The notes under the pieces were generated by a model. The model did not search any database and was not told the DNA's origin. It worked only from the letters and a program-made list of their open reading frames with translations. From assembly GCA_021292165.1 (NCBI GenBank), contig JAHFWL010001232.1, positions 1 through 64,000 on the forward strand: a DNA stretch of 64,000 bases. Direction: 5' to 3'. This DNA comes from Shinisaurus crocodilurus. Its lineage: Eukaryota > Chordata > Lepidosauria > Squamata > Shinisauridae. Numbering within the stretch: the first letter of the stretch is position 1; every line of letters begins with the position of its first letter. Below are positions 21,606 to 34,285 of the stretch, piece after piece. The position numbers and the translations under genes are program-made.

Positions 21606-21968
21606 CAGGGCTGACATCAAGGGTAGGCATTGTTGGGCACCTGCCGAGGGCCCACTCCCCAGCAGGGGCCCACTGACAAGAGCCCCCCTGAGTTGCTCCT
21701 CCTCTTCCTCATTGAAACCTGCTTGTTCGATGCCTCTCCCTCTGGACCAGACAACGGTGGTGATGTGAAGGGGGAGCAGAAGTTGCCGCTGCCAACTTGC
21801 TCCTTTGCTCTCTGCCTGTCAAGCAAGCAATTGGCAGCAGTGATGAGAAAGAGGAGGAGGAGCCAGGGCAGCTGGTGACCATGGCGGTGAGAAGGTAGAC
21901 TCAACGAGGGAGGGGGCCCACTGAGGGTGTCTTGCCCAGGGCCCCTCAAAAACCTGGAGCCGGCACTG
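21606..21968. mobile_element. hAT MITE (CAGGGCTGACATC...GCCGGCACTG)
   Basis: The flanks ATCCAACC/ATCCAGCC are a 7-of-8 target duplication (21598-21605, 21969-21976). The interior matches 32115-32460 throughout (GGGCACCTGCC, CAACCTGCTTGTTC, GGTGTCTTGCC). Confidence 0.85.
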
Positions 21969-22969
21969 ATCCAGCCCCAGCTTTTGTGTCCAGAAATGCA
22001 CCGGGAGCTAGTGGAGAGGTTGCAATACTGAGGAGATTTGTTCCAAGCGGAAGAATCATCCGGCTGCCATATTCAGAAAACTCTAGCAGACTTTCAAGGC
22101 AACCATATATACAACACACTGCAGTAACATGGGTAACCGATGCCAGGCAATGTCTTTCCACAAGGGCTTGCGGCTGGCACACCTACCCAAACTGGTGAAA
22201 GGCACCTTCTGTCACAGATTTTACTTCACTTGGACATCTAAACTAAAGTCCAGATCTAACAGCACCCCCAGGCTGTGAACCTGGCTTTTAAAGAAGAGTC
22301 CAGATCCATCCAGTTTTCATGACAATTCAAAACCGAGAACAAGAACTCCGCTCCCACCCTCTCAAGCTCACCCAGCCTTGGCGGCCTAAGCCTTAGCAGC
22401 TTCTAATGATGCTCTTTTCGGCACAGTTGGCTGTCGCAGATTTGAGCATGTCTTAATAGTGTTGGACACTGGGGTTTATTGTGACAAAGAGGTGTCCCCC
22501 CCCATTCATGCTATAAAATGGGAGGTGGAGGGAGTCCAAGAGGTGCACAGAGCTTTCATTTATCCAAAGAGCACACAACAATGCACGCTGGTATCACTGC
22601 AGATATAGGTTTTCATATTGTAAAAAGATTACCCGGGTGTCCTATGCTGAGCTAACCAATATTTCCAAGTTATTACAATGAATGGAAGACATCCCTCTAT
22701 AGACCACCCTTGAGTTAATCATCCAGAGCTAGCATATTGCAAAAGACTTGCCTACAGGCACCCCCCTGCCGCTTCTAACTGTCAATATTACACATGAAAA
22801 TGCCAGAAAGACAGCAAACGTTAACAGTGATGCATGTTAGCTGCTCCCCAGCCCAAGATAATTTTGCTTGGATCATTTTGCTGCTTCTCAAAGGTGATGC
22901 ATATGACTCAAGACAGGTGCAAAAAGCAGCAATACATGCCGAAGAGAACCGAGAGGACACTGTCTAACC

Positions 22970-23104
22970 CAGTGGCAGGCAAACCCGGTTTTGTCCAGGA
23001 GTTTTGGACTACAACTCCCATAATCTCTGACCATTGGCCGTGCTACCTGGGTCTGATAGCTGTTGCAATCCAAAACATCTGGAAGGCACCAGTTTACCGG
23101 CCCC
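22970..23104. repeat. Palindromic hAT MITE, CAGTGGCAGGCAAACC variant
   Basis: It contains GTTTTGGACTACAACTCCCA and the inverted partner ending GGTGGAAGGCACC-like sequence. Relative of the 13642 and 33044 copies. Confidence 0.7.
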
Positions 23105-23109
23105 TATGT

Positions 23110-23235
23110 TAAGCAGGGTCAAGCCTGGTTATTACTTGGATGGGAGACCTCTCCTCTAGTTTCCTGCATTGAGCAGGGGGTTGGACTCGATAGCCTTGTA
23201 GGCTCCTTCCAACTCTATGATCTATGAAATCTATG
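23110..23235 (+). repeat. 5S/CR1-tailed SINE, 5'-truncated
   Basis: It starts inside the 5S A box (TAAGCAGGGTCAAGCCTGG), continues TTACTTGGATGGGAGACC, then TGCATTGAGCAGGGGGTTGG and the CTATGATCTATGAAATCTATG tail. Confidence 0.88.
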
Positions 23236-23580
23236 AGGTTAAATGCAGGCAGTAAAATTTCACTCAGGGAAAAAAAACATTGTTCTGGAGATATGTTTCC
23301 AGCACTGCTCTGGACAGTAGTCAAGTGGAGATTATTTTCCAGAGACATTTTGACTGTGTAATCCTGAAGATGATCTTAGGCTAGCTTGCACTGATAGTGG
23401 TTTGTGTGTGGTCTCATCATAAGACATGCTGTTAAGAAGCACCATTACAATTGACTCATATCTCCACTGCATATCTTTGTTCACCAGTTCCACTGTAGGA
23501 CTATTTGTGGTTGTGTCACATTGGTCTCAACTAGGTAAACGTCCACAGGTCATTTTCAAGCTTCACTTAAGGGTGCAAAA

Positions 23581-23711
23581 GTACAATCCTGTGCAAGTTT
23601 AGACAGAAAAAAAGGTCGACAACTCCCAGCATGCCCCAGCCAGCTATGCTGGCTGGGGCATGCTGGGAGTTGTCGACCTTTTTTCTGTCTAAACTTGCAC
23701 AGGATTGCGCC
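23581..23711. mobile_element. Palindromic MITE with TTAA target sites
   Basis: Flanked by TTAA on both sides (23577-23580, 23712-23715), as in piggyBac-type insertion. The ends are GGGTGCAA and TTGCGCC. The two arms are nearly perfect inverted repeats of about 60 bp, including AAGTTTAGACAGAAAAAA and CTCCCAGCATGCCCCAGC. Confidence 0.85.
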
Positions 23712-23824
23712 TTAAGACACTTCTGTATTCTAGTCATACTGGATGACACATTTACAAGGAACCTTCATTATGCAACATCACCATTGTATGTATGTTTGCG
23801 TGCCTGCATGCACATGCATGAATG

Positions 23825-23866
<42 letters not shown>
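23825..23866 (+). repeat. (GATA)n microsatellite
   Basis: About ten GATA units. Confidence 0.97.
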
Positions 23867-24000
23867 ATTGTTAACCATCTTGGAAACCTCTGGCTTAAAA
23901 GGCAGGATTAAAATCTTTTAAATAAATTTTGCACGCTTAGATTCTACAGTTAGGTCACAATGCAACACATGAGCAAACTTGTCTATTGATTTATTACATT

Positions 24001-24235
24001 TATTATTCATTTATTACATTTTTATCCGGTCTTTCTTTAAAAAAAAAACTCCAGGTGCCTTACAAGGTTCTTCCTCCCCTACCATTGTATCCTCACAACA
24101 ACCCAGTGAGCTAGGTTAGTCTGAGAGATGGTGTGTGACTGGCTCAAGGTCACCTAACAAGTTTTATGGCTGAGTGGGGATTTGAACCTGGATCTCCCCA
24201 ATCTTAACTTGGCACTCTAACCACTATGCCACTCT
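24001..24235 (-). repeat. MIR-like tRNA/CORE SINE
   Basis: Reverse copy with the CORE complement (GTGACTGGCTCAAGGTCACC), B-box complement GGATTTGAACCTGG and A-box complement CTAACCACTATGCC. Confidence 0.88.
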
Positions 24236-25860
24236 CTAACCTGAGCATGTCTCTCTCTAGCTTGAGCACACCTATATACTGGATTGTAGCCCTGATGTTT
24301 AGCAGCCAATAAAAGCTTATCCCTCCCTATTAATCCTTTATTCTTGGTTTTATGGGTTGTATGCATGACACAAAGAAACCCAGAACTTTCACAGAGGTTT
24401 TAACCTTCATGTGGCCCAGGGGCGAAAGATGAATATTATTGTTTGAGCTACTTTCTTTTAAAAAAAAAAAAAGAAGAAGAAGCCCATGGGTACCTTTTTC
24501 CTTTCCCTCAAAGTGCTTTGGGTTCCTGTTGTTGTTGTCATGATGGTTGTTGTTTTGTGGACCTCCCACACAGAGGGGGTGGTCTGGGCCCCATGAATTT
24601 AATGGAAGTGGATTTTGCTTTCCAAGTTATCTGTCAGTTTCAAAGCAGTGTGGAAATATTGCTGGAAATGTTTTAAGCTTTGCAATGCAGCGAAGGAGCC
24701 AAAACTAATTTTTTGGCTCCAGCAGTGAAAAGGTTTTGACTGTAGATCACAAAAGGTTCTCCATATGTTTTGAACAAGAGGGCTACTTATTTTGGCTGCC
24801 GAGGTGATAAGAAATGTCTTAAGGGCTTGGCTGTGGTTCCCCGCCGCCCTTAGTTCATCTGAATCAGCCTTTTAAAAAACAGTCCTCAGAGGACCTTCAG
24901 ATCTTTTCAAACTCTCTAGTGCTACTCTATCCATGTGAGACCTTCAGAACTATCCAGGAATAGCATGAAAACCTGCACAGTCTGCCCACTTTTGACTCTG
25001 GCTTCACTCACCATTGGCTCTGGTTCTGCCCACCAACAGCTGCGGTCTCCACTGGGCTTTTCCTATGGGTCAATGGCCCTTCACTGGGAAATAGTTCCCC
25101 TGCCATTTTTGTATGCATTTTCGTACATTTTGAGCTGAGAACTGTATCACAAAATTCATCAGAGACGTATGAAAACTGAAGGATAACTGCATTCCAATAC
25201 ACATATTAGTCCAGGAAGGGCAAAAAAAAAGAGTCGTTTTTGCTTAAAAATGCAGTCCAAACATCCATACCTCCTGGGCACACATTTATCATATGAAGAA
25301 TTACACCATATTTATTATGGATAGAGAATTCAATTTGGTATAATTTTACAGAAAACCTAGTCTAGCTGCTCACATTGACACCCTCTAAAAAGATTGAATG
25401 CTGGTTATACACCCAAATACACCCAAAGATGGGAGTCTCTCTCCATCACGACAACTCTTTTCCTAAAATAGTTCTCTTCAAATGGGCGAGAATGAATGGA
25501 ACAAATTAATATAGTTTTCTTGGCATCGTACAAGTTAACAGTGCACACCTCCTATTCAGTAATCATGGGTGTGTATCGTCCTTGTGAGGAACAGGCCTTA
25601 AGATCCCCATTTTAAGAAAAGTAATTAGAGGCTCGAGGCCACACAGAAAGCAGCACCACTTCTTTGGTTTTGCTGCAAGCTGACTCAAATTATCACTGTT
25701 TCAAGGAAGTGGGCTCCAACTCCATCCAGTAAAACAGTCAATCTCCTTGAGAGGCTCACGATCCTCCGAGGATGGCCAACAAGTGCGACAGGCACAGCAG
25801 ACACTGGTGGTGCTCCTGGACTGGCGCTGGAAGGCCCACAGGAAGGCCTATAGCATAAAG

Positions 25861-26563
25861 CAAGGGTGCAGAACCTCTGGCCTGTGGGCCTAATCTGGCC
25901 CACAGAAGCTCTGCATCTGGCCCGCGGAGGCTCGAACCCCCATCCATGGAGGCTTGTGCCCCTTCTGCCCTTCACATCCTCCACAAGCCCCACTCTGCCC
26001 CTATCGATTGTGGAGGATGAGGGGAGCGGAATCCACACCATTATCTCCAATCACAGATTGGAGAGAACAGTGGAGATTCCCCAGCACTACTGCTTTGCTG
26101 TATGCAGGGCTTTTTTGACTGGGAATGCCCATGTGCAGCAAAATCAGGGCAGAGTGGGCCACGTCCCCTTCGCTTCTCCATCGCAGCCAGATGCATCCCC
26201 TTTGCTTCTCCATTGGAGAAATGAAAGGGCCATGGCCAGCTCAGCTTTGGCCGTCCCCATCCTTGTCACAATAGGGTATGGAGGTGGGGCAGGCAAAGTC
26301 AGGACAGAGCTGGTCGCGTCCCTTTCACTTCTCTGACAAAGATGCAAAGGGGATGCAGCTGGCTCAGGTTCACTGTGTGTTGGGCTTCTCTGATGGGGAA
26401 AATCTGGTCCCCGGTCTAAGTGCTGAGTGGTAGATCCGCTCTGGCCAGGGAGCAAATAATGAAAGGTGGGCATGGCCGCATCCACCTGATGTCATACAGC
26501 CCATGGAGGGCTGGGTAGGGGGTCATATGCCCCCCCCCCAAACTTTTTAGTTCTTCACCCCTG
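25861..26563. mobile_element. hAT element (CAAGGGTGCAGAACCTC...TTCACCCCTG)
   Basis: The ends CAAGGGTGCAGAACC and GTTCTTCACCCCTG are inverted repeats. The flanks GCATAAAG/GCATAGAG are a 7-of-8 duplication (25853-25860, 26564-26571). A related shorter copy is at 47079-47430. No transposase reading. Confidence 0.87.
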
Positions 26564-28247
26564 GCATAGAGGCCTATATGCATTCTTGCTTGCTGTGCTG
26601 TTGCATTCTCTCTAACTCAGTAGACTAAATGCAAAGCCATCCCAACGCAGGCAACGGGGCTGCATATGTACTGCAACACACACTAACTAATGCAGTGTTC
26701 TTCACTGCAAGGCCCAAGGCCCAAGGGCCACTGGCAGCTCCCAGTCACCTCAAGTGTGGCTCTTCCCCTCACTCACTCACTCTCTTTTTGCAGTAGCAGG
26801 GCCTCTCTAACTTTGCCTTGTTATTTGGCTTAGCAGTGGGCTGGCTGCTGTAATTTGGGCTACCAGATGGACCTTCGGGCTCATCTGTAAAAGTGGGAAG
26901 GGTAGAGTGCAGGAGCAATCAGCCAATTAGCTGTATGGGGTTGGAGCCCAAGAAGCAAAGAGCAACATTATTGGCTAGCTGCAGTGGTGGACCGGGCAGG
27001 TGCTGGAGGGGAAATTGAAAGCATGCGAGAGAGCACAACGTGGACCTGCGTTAGGAGATTTTGCAGCACAGAGAACTCTCTCCATGACAAGGAAAAGATC
27101 CATCCTAATCCAAGGACCAAGTGAACCTATCAGCATTTTCCTGCCTGGTGACTGACTGATGAGGCCTTGTTTGGACAATGTGGAGAAGCCAGAAAAGGCC
27201 TGCAGCTGGGTTAGGTGCACAGAGTTACCACTTGACCTGGGGTGGGGAGGAAGAGGAGAAATTGCCCACACACAGCAGTTCTTGGTATTTTAGGGTCTGG
27301 GGAGCGAGAATTATGTATGACAACAAAAATGTGCTCAATTATGATGGGTAAATGCAAATGTTTGCTTTATTGACCGTAAGGCAATGCTTCTTCTTAAGTT
27401 ATCCAAGGGTTAAAGATTTAGCCTCAAGCCAGGAATATGGTGGGCAAGTGCAAAGGACTACTTTTTCCAATGAAGTGAATACCTTTCTAGCCTTTCTGGG
27501 TTTGATACCAGCTACTAGCGATGTGCTTTTTTGAGCCGTGAGTTAATGTTCTAAAAATTCATTGGTGGCACATGGAAAGATCTCATGTATTTGGTTGGCT
27601 CATTATCATGCTCCAGAACCCATTTTGCCTTGAAATTAAAACAAAAGTGTCTATTTTTCTCAGCCAAATATTGGAGGATAAGTGGATTCTACACCACTGC
27701 TTTCACTCACCATGGATGACATCAGCAACTACCATTAAAAGCAAAAACAACACCCCATGTGATCTACCCTGGCCTCTCACCCTACAGGACAATCCTTTTC
27801 ATTCTAGGTAGCAGCAGCAGCAATGGATGGCTCCATCAGTGTGTATGAAAAGATTATGGGAATGGCAAAGCAATGCCAGCTCAGAATGCATCAATTGTAG
27901 GCACATAAATGTCAACTAAACCCTCCACCTGACAAAAGTAAAAAAAAAAAAAAAAAAACACGCACCCCCCCCCCAAACAAACTGGGTCATCAGAGGTGTC
28001 AAAACCCCACCACAATCAAAAGGCCTTTTGTTCAGTCTAAATGTATCTTCTGAAGTGTCAAAGAGATGCGGAAGTCACTCACCTTTTGTCACACATGAAA
28101 AGAGGCATTTTTCACACTGAAGGATGGTGGCATGATGTGAAAAGATTGCAAGCAGAATAAAATCCTTGGAAGTGACTCGGGGCATGGGGATGATAAAAGT
28201 CTTAAAAGGCTATGCTAATGGATCAACATGTCATCCTTCAAAGCTGC

Positions 28248-28297
<50 letters not shown>
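28248..28297 (+). repeat. (ATC)n microsatellite
   Basis: About 16 units. It abuts the left, 3'-tail end of the reversed L2 fragment and is probably its expanded tail. Confidence 0.95.
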
Positions 28298-28812
28298 CAG
28301 TATTTGCATATCATTCCATATCTAAGCAGATTCCAGAGCAGTGAACAATAAAAAGATAAAAACAGATAAAAGAAACAAAAACAATACAATTGAAATCAAG
28401 GTAACATTACAATGGTGGTCGGAGAGCCGAGAAGGCTTCCGCTGGAAACAAGCAGGTCTTCAGTAGGTGCCAAAAGCAGCACAGTGTTGGAGCCTGCCTG
28501 ACCTCCAGAGGCAGGGAGTTCCACAGAAATGCAGCCACTACACTGAAGGCTCTTCTCCTGGTGGACTCCAGTCAGGCCAAAGAACCATGAGTAACCACGA
28601 GTAAGCATGCAATCTGATGACCTCGGTGACCGGGCAGCTTGGTATGGGAGGAGGCGCTGGAGGAGGCGCTCTATCAGGTAATATGGTCTCAAGTTGTTTC
28701 GGGCTTTGTACACAAGTACCAGAACCTTAAACCTTACCCAGTAGCGAATAGGTAGCCAGTGCAGTTCCTTCAGCAAAGGAGTTGCATTCTGAAAAGGGGC
28801 AGCTCCCGACAA
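28298..28812 (-). mobile_element. L2-type LINE C-terminal and 3' end
   Basis: On the minus strand, 28770-28660 reads PLLKELHWLPIRYWVRFKVL then VYKARNNLRPYYLIERLL, the L2 C-terminal block. It continues to WNSLP-like and 3' UTR sequence. The frame is broken after ERLL. Confidence 0.85.
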
Positions 28813-28901
28813 CAGCCAAGCTGCAACATCCTAGCTCTAGCCTCAAGGGCAGCCCCACATAGAACGCATTGTAGTAATCCAGTCTTGAGGATCACACATG
28901 G

Positions 28902-28931
28902 ACACACACACGTGTGTGTGTGTGTGTGTGT
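28902..28931 (+). repeat. (CA)n(GT)n palindromic dinucleotide repeat
   Basis: ACACACACACGTGTGTGTGT-type self-complementary tract. Confidence 0.9.
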
Positions 28932-29073
28932 GGAGGACATTGTCCCATTGCTAGTACTGAAGTCAGTTTCAACTGCTGGTGCCATCAGCTCCTGTACGTA
29001 GAATGGGTGTGTATGCGCCATCTTGTCCTTCAGCTCAGGCAACAAAATGTCTTGGGCCAGTCTTGATTTAGGC

Positions 29074-29204
29074 CAGGGGTGGGGAGCCTGTGGTCTTCCA
29101 GATGTTGCTGGACTCCAACAACCATCATCCCTGACCACTGGCCATACTGGTCGTGGCCAGTGTTTGGGTTTGGAGTCCAACAACATCTAGAGGGCCATAG
29201 GCTG
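29074..29204. repeat. Palindromic hAT MITE (CAGGGGTGGGGAGCC)
   Basis: It contains CCAGATGTTGCTGGACTCCA and its inverted partner GGAGTCCAACAACATCTAG. No clear target duplication. Confidence 0.75.
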
Positions 29205-29296
29205 TGTGGAGGGGAAATAGAACCACACCCAGTGATCTGACCTCCTTGGACAAGGAGCAGAGTGAAAAGCATTGTCAGGGACATTGTCATGCTGAA

Positions 29297-29375
29297 AGGC
29301 ACAATCCTATGCATGTTTCCACAGAAAAAAGTCCTACATCTCCCAGCATGCCACAGCCAGCATAGGACTGCACCC
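29297..29375. repeat. Degenerate copy of the TTAA palindromic MITE
   Basis: GGCACAATCCTATGCATG, a CACAGAAAAAAG tract and CTCCCAGCATGCCACAGCCA match the family at 23581 and 58330. Most of the right arm is deleted. Confidence 0.7.
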
Positions 29376-30081
29376 TGATTCACATTCAACAAACAAACAC
29401 ACACACACACACACTTCTTAGCCAAGTGTTTTCCATAGCCCTGCAGCCACAAAATCATCCATTTTACACATTTATTTCTTATATTTATTAATCGCCCATC
29501 TGGCCGGTCACTCGCCCAACCCAACCTTTAAATGGTGCATGCTGTGGAACCAGGATCTATCTGTTCCCTTTCCTCCCTTTTTCCCATTTCCTCCGGCTGT
29601 GCTTTGCAGTCAACAAGTGTTTTTGAAAAAACCAAAAACCAAACCCAAGAGGGATTATATATGAATAAGAGCTACATCTGCAGTTATGCTTAATACATCA
29701 GGAGTTACAATGGCACAACTCCATATGTTTTGAGGAATACATTTATCACCACATAGAATGAAGATAAAATCCTGGGGTGGCTTGTGGAAAATGCACACAA
29801 CACGATACTCTGGAGGAATCTACCAGGGAGGTCAAAGCAAGGAAGTGAACTCTGGCCTAGTTAGTGCCTTCCGTCTACAGCTCTGTGCTAAGCCAGGTCC
29901 TTACCAGACAAACCAGTTGAAGACCAAATTAGAAGCCCTTCCCCCCCCCACCACCAGTATGAGCTACAGAATAGCTTAGGGCAGCCACTTATGAACCGTC
30001 AGAAAGAGGAAATATGTCACCAAAAAGAGAGGACAGCGATTTCCATGAATTGTGCACATGGCATGCTAATTTATATGTATA

Positions 30082-30470
30082 GATTCATTCATTTATTACA
30101 TTTCTATACTGCCCAATAGCCAAAGCTGTCTGGACGGTTCACCAGAATTAACTGTAGAATACAACATGATAAAACCTTTAACATACAAATATTTAAAACA
30201 GTTTGAAGCAATACAAAAATAAGACAACTAACATTTAAAAACACACACAACAACCGTCAAATGCTATCAAATGCCTGGGAGTAGGGGAAAGTCTTTACCT
30301 GGCGCTGAAAAGATGACAATGTTGGCGCCAGATGACTCTCACTGGGGAGAGCATTCCACAATCGGGAGGCCACCACTGAGAAGGCCCTCTCCCTTGCTGC
30401 TATCCTCCCAACCTCCTTTAGAGGAGGCACTCAGAGGAGGGCTTCAGATGTTGATCATAGTGTATGGGTA
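30082..30470 (-). mobile_element. L2 LINE 3' end, antisense
   Basis: The complement gives the L2 end: CGGGAGGCCACC-type WNALP region, TTTTCAGCGCCAGGTAAAGA, CCCAGGCATTTGATAG, a long 3' UTR, and the AGCTTTGGCTATTGGGCAGT terminus. Confidence 0.85.
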
Positions 30471-30529
30471 GTGGTGCTCCGTCAGGTAGATATAAACTTG
30501 GAAATAATTATGATAATTTAAATAGGAAT

Positions 30530-30772
30530 ACTGTGCATCTCACCATAGTGTGGAAGACTGTGACCAGGTGATCTCTGTGCCTGCCTGTTCTGTCTGCTGT
30601 TCAGGTGCTTACTGTTGACGGGCAACAGTTCTTACGGTTCTTTATCTTTAAACTGGACTTGGTTTGGACAGCCCTTCAAACAGAGGACGCCTTCAAATAG
30701 AGGACTGTCCTCTGGCAACTTTTCCAACAGAGGACTGTCCACTGTAAAAGGGGGCATACAGCCACCCTGGGG
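30530..30772 (-). repeat. hAT MITE (AGGGTGGCCA family), reversed
   Basis: It ends in GCCACCCTGG and holds AGAGGACTGTCCTCTGG and AACAGAGGACTGTCC. The left end is diffuse. Confidence 0.75.
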
Positions 30773-31289
30773 TGGCAGCTTTAAGGGTGTGAAAGACCTA
30801 ATCGCAGCACTCCTGCGACCAACCCCAGCCACGAGTCCCCTCAAATGTATGATGATTAGGCCTCGCGGATTAAAGTAGCAGGTTATGGAATGCTACATAC
30901 TGGGGCTCGAATTACTTAATAGGAACAGTGTTTCCTTTGGCACCATCACTAGCTGTTCCCTAACTGTGGCCTTTCATTCATCTGACCGTAAGTCAGAGAC
31001 AATATATGGTTTGGCAGGGGCTCCCAAGTAGATTTCTGGGAGAATTCTACGGAATAGGACAAACACCCCATTCACGTACTCTGTTGTTTTCTTTAAGCAA
31101 GCAAGAGAGTGGAATACAGCAAAACACTTTGCCCTCCCGCTCAATCCCATCATCTAGGACTTGAAGTCCCCCAATGAAAACGCTTAGGAGTGCATTCAAA
31201 AGGACTTACTTCTTCGCACAACGCACCATTAACTCGTGAAATTCATGGTCACAAGGGTGTGGTGATGGACCATGGCCTATAGCTGAGAT

Positions 31290-31409
31290 CAGCCTTCCCC
31301 AAGCTGGTGCCCTCCAGATGTGTTGGATCACAAGTCCCATGATCGCCAGCCAGCATGGCCGTTGGCAGTCCAACACAACTGGAGGGCAACAGGTTGGAGA
31401 AGGCTACTT
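31290..31409. repeat. hAT MITE (CAGCCTTCCCCAACC family)
   Basis: CAGCCTTCCCCAAGCTGG and AACAGGTTGGAGAAGGCT form the inverted ends. Short copy; no target duplication recognised. Confidence 0.8.
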
Positions 31410-31619
31410 CAGATGGCTTTTAAAAAAAAAAAAGCAAAAGGAAAGATTTGACAAATTCATGGCTATTACCTATGGGAGCTACAGAGGCAATGAGTGGCAG
31501 TCAAACTCTAAATCTCAGTTGCTGAGATAAATGGGCACTGGGAGATTGCCTTCCTACCCTGCCTGTAGACTTCCCAGACACACCTAAGTGGCCACTACTG
31601 GCAACATATATATATATAT

Positions 31620-31740
31620 TTTTACTGCTTTTATTTTATTTTGGTTTTATACTGTTGATTTAAACATTTTTTATTGTGCTGTATTGTATGGTTTTAATTT
31701 TTGCAAACTGCCCAGAGAGCTTCAGCTATTCGATCAATGT
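31620..31740 (+). repeat. L2 LINE 3' terminus fragment
   Basis: Contains TTTTTGCAAACTGCCCAGAG and AGCTTCAGCTATTCG, the L2-type terminus. AT-rich on both sides. Confidence 0.7.
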
Positions 31741-32114
31741 TTTAAAATACCTAAATTTTGATCAACATTTTAAATTATTTAAAATATCATTAATAATTTT
31801 CCATTTGTTAAATATGCTAAATATCATTCTCCATCACAATTACAATCCAATTGCCAAGACATTCTACTTTCACAACAGCATAACTATACTCCATCTCGGT
31901 TTCTTTCAACCCTAATTTGAACCTTATATACTGAATGGGGGGGGGGGATTTTAAGTGGGGGGAATGGTGAAGAAGGGTCAAACCCCTCCCTGTGTGCTGT
32001 AGTATTAATCTGGATCACACACACCCTGATGGTTACTATTTCTTTAAAAAACACAAAAAAACACCACCTGACAAGCCCAGGATAGATGATCACATGGAAA
32101 ACTTAGCAGGAAGG

Positions 32115-32460
32115 CAGGACTGGCATCAAGGGTTGGCATGCTTGGGCACCTGCCAAGGGCCCGCTGGCAAGAGCTCCTCCTCGTCACCATTTCAACCTGC
32201 TTGTTCACCTGCCTTTTGCTCTGGCCCAGGCAACAAGGGTTGTGTGAAAGAGGAGCAGTAGATGCCACTGCCGACTTGCTCATTTCCTCTCTGCCTGGCA
32301 AGCAAGCAAGAGGGAGCAATGATGAGAAAGGGGGTGAGGAGCAAGAGCAGTTAGGAGCAAGTAGCAGTTAGATAGTAGTAAGTAGGTAGATGCGTTGAGG
32401 GAGAGGGGCCCATTGAGAGTGTCTTGCCGAAGGGCCCTCCAAAATCCAGAGCTGGAACTG
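32115..32460. mobile_element. hAT MITE, second copy of the 21606 family
   Basis: CAGGACTGGCATCAAGGG at the left and GAGCTGGAACTG at the right; the interior is collinear with 21606-21968. No target duplication seen. Confidence 0.8.
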
Positions 32461-33043
32461 TATCTAGGCCTCCGTCTAAATTTGATGCAACAAGGCTACT
32501 CCTGAGTTCTTACGTAATGCTTTCCCTTGCTTTCTGCAGCCACAAAAAGTTTGAAGAGGGAAGTTTGTTTGTTTCTTTTGTTTTTACAAAGCCTCCCTTC
32601 AGCTTATAAGAACGATGAAATATTTCCACACTAATTCTGCCGCACAAGCATCGGCCGTTTCATCTCCACTGCTTCCTTTACAACTCCGGCATGGAAACCC
32701 AATCCTCGACCTATAAGCACCGAGGGATTTCGTACTCATTCAAAAAGTAGGTCTGATGTTTTCAGCACATTTCTGCTTTTTCTGTACCTCGACTATGGTC
32801 TACCATTTGTGGAAATCCAGCTGGCTGCTGAGCTTGCTCTTTGCAGCAATTCAGGTTTAATAAACATGTGTTTCGGCGGCTTCTCTTTTCCTTTGGGTTT
32901 AATATTTCTCGCATTCATTGCTTTTTGATCCATCTGTCTAGAATGCAGAGTAGCAACACTAGCATGAGATATTTACAACTTCTGTGCAGGACTCGGGGCT
33001 CTCGCATAAGCAGGTTTTAGGAAGGGGCATTCAACAGCTACAC

Positions 33044-33178
33044 CAGCTTTCCCCAGCCATGTGCCCTTCAGATGTTTGGACTACAACTCCCAGCATTCTT
33101 AACCCTTGGCCATGCTGGCTGGGGCTGATTGAAGTTTATGTCCAAAACACCTGGAGGGCACCAGGTTAAGGAAGGCTG
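33044..33178. mobile_element. hAT MITE (CAGCCTTCCCCAACC family) with perfect TSD
   Basis: CAGCTTTCCCCAGCC...AGGAAGGCTG, flanked by AGCTACAC on both sides (33036-33043, 33179-33186). This fixes the family as hAT. Confidence 0.93.
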
Positions 33179-33238
33179 AGCTACACAAATGCAATGGGTT
33201 GCTTCACACAGAACCCCAAACCATGGTTTGGTTACATC

Positions 33239-33619
33239 ACAGGGCGCACAACCTTTTTGACCCCAAGGGCCATACATGATGCTTGCTCAGGGGTTGCACG
33301 CATGCCACATACACATGTGAGCACACAGACACATCCCAGAGATCCTGATATGGATCACTCTTTCCTAGCTGGGAGCAGTGGTGGGAAAAGAGCATCTGTG
33401 TGAGGATCTCTGGGAGAGCCTTCTCTCAACTCTGTCCCCCAACGATGCTCATACGGATCTTTCCTTTCCCCAGAGGTCCTCACACACATTGCTCTTTCCT
33501 CGTGGAAAGAACAGTCTGTATTGCTGGTAGCAATGCTACAATTGGCAGGAAACTGGAAGGGTGCAGTTAACGCCTTGGGGGCCGCATGTGGCCCCTGGGC
33601 CACCATTTGTACACCACTG
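33239..33619. repeat. hAT-like MITE (CAGGGCGCACAACC...GTACACCACTG)
   Basis: The related ends and the GACCCCAAGGGCC/GGCCCCTGGGCC subtermini suggest a hAT MITE. The target duplication is only approximate (GGTTACAT/GGTACATG). Confidence 0.55.
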
Positions 33620-33728
33620 GGTACATGAATTAGCTCTGGGCTTGCGCACAGTGCTCAAATTATGGGACGAAACAAGTAGGATAATCCCAGCAAAGGAAAT
33701 GCAGCACCTAGTTGATACAAACGTATAC

Positions 33729-33759
<31 letters not shown>

Positions 33760-34250
33760 ACACCAAATGGAAATATTTTAATATATTCAAGAATTTACCG
33801 CAACTTGAATTATTCAAATGCCCTAAAAAGGTAATCTGGAAGAAAGTTATGCGGAAATTAAAGAAGAACACCTTTCATACAGGATAGGCTTCACATGGAG
33901 CTATGCCGTGAGTAGAGGGGCCCGTTCCTTAACCCAGAAAATTATGGGTAGTCGAGCAATTCATTGCATTAATTGGTTCAAAATGAGTAGAACATCAAAA
34001 GGTATTATGAGCCACAGTATTGTCAAGGGTATTTAGTCACATTGTTTTAATAATTTTAATTACATTAATGAAAGTAATTAGACGACATCATTAAATGCAG
34101 AGTTAGGGGGCAGTTTACTTACTAATGCCCAATGGTCATTAGAGCCCAATGGTCATTAGAGGCCTCATTGTCCTACAGAGCCACTTTAATTTTTCACCAT
34201 GAATATGATAATTATAACATACACATGTTGCTTCCAGGAAATATAATTTG

Positions 34251-34251
<1 letters not shown>

Positions 34252-34285
<34 letters not shown>
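34252..34285 (+). repeat. (AC)n(AT)n microsatellite
   Basis: Runs directly into the left TA of the mariner MITE. Confidence 0.95.

Noticed and set aside
23825..23866. Direct repeats that might be a CRISPR-like array
   Set aside because: Simple GATA microsatellite; no spacers. No CRISPR, operon or prokaryotic feature is expected or seen in this eukaryotic DNA.
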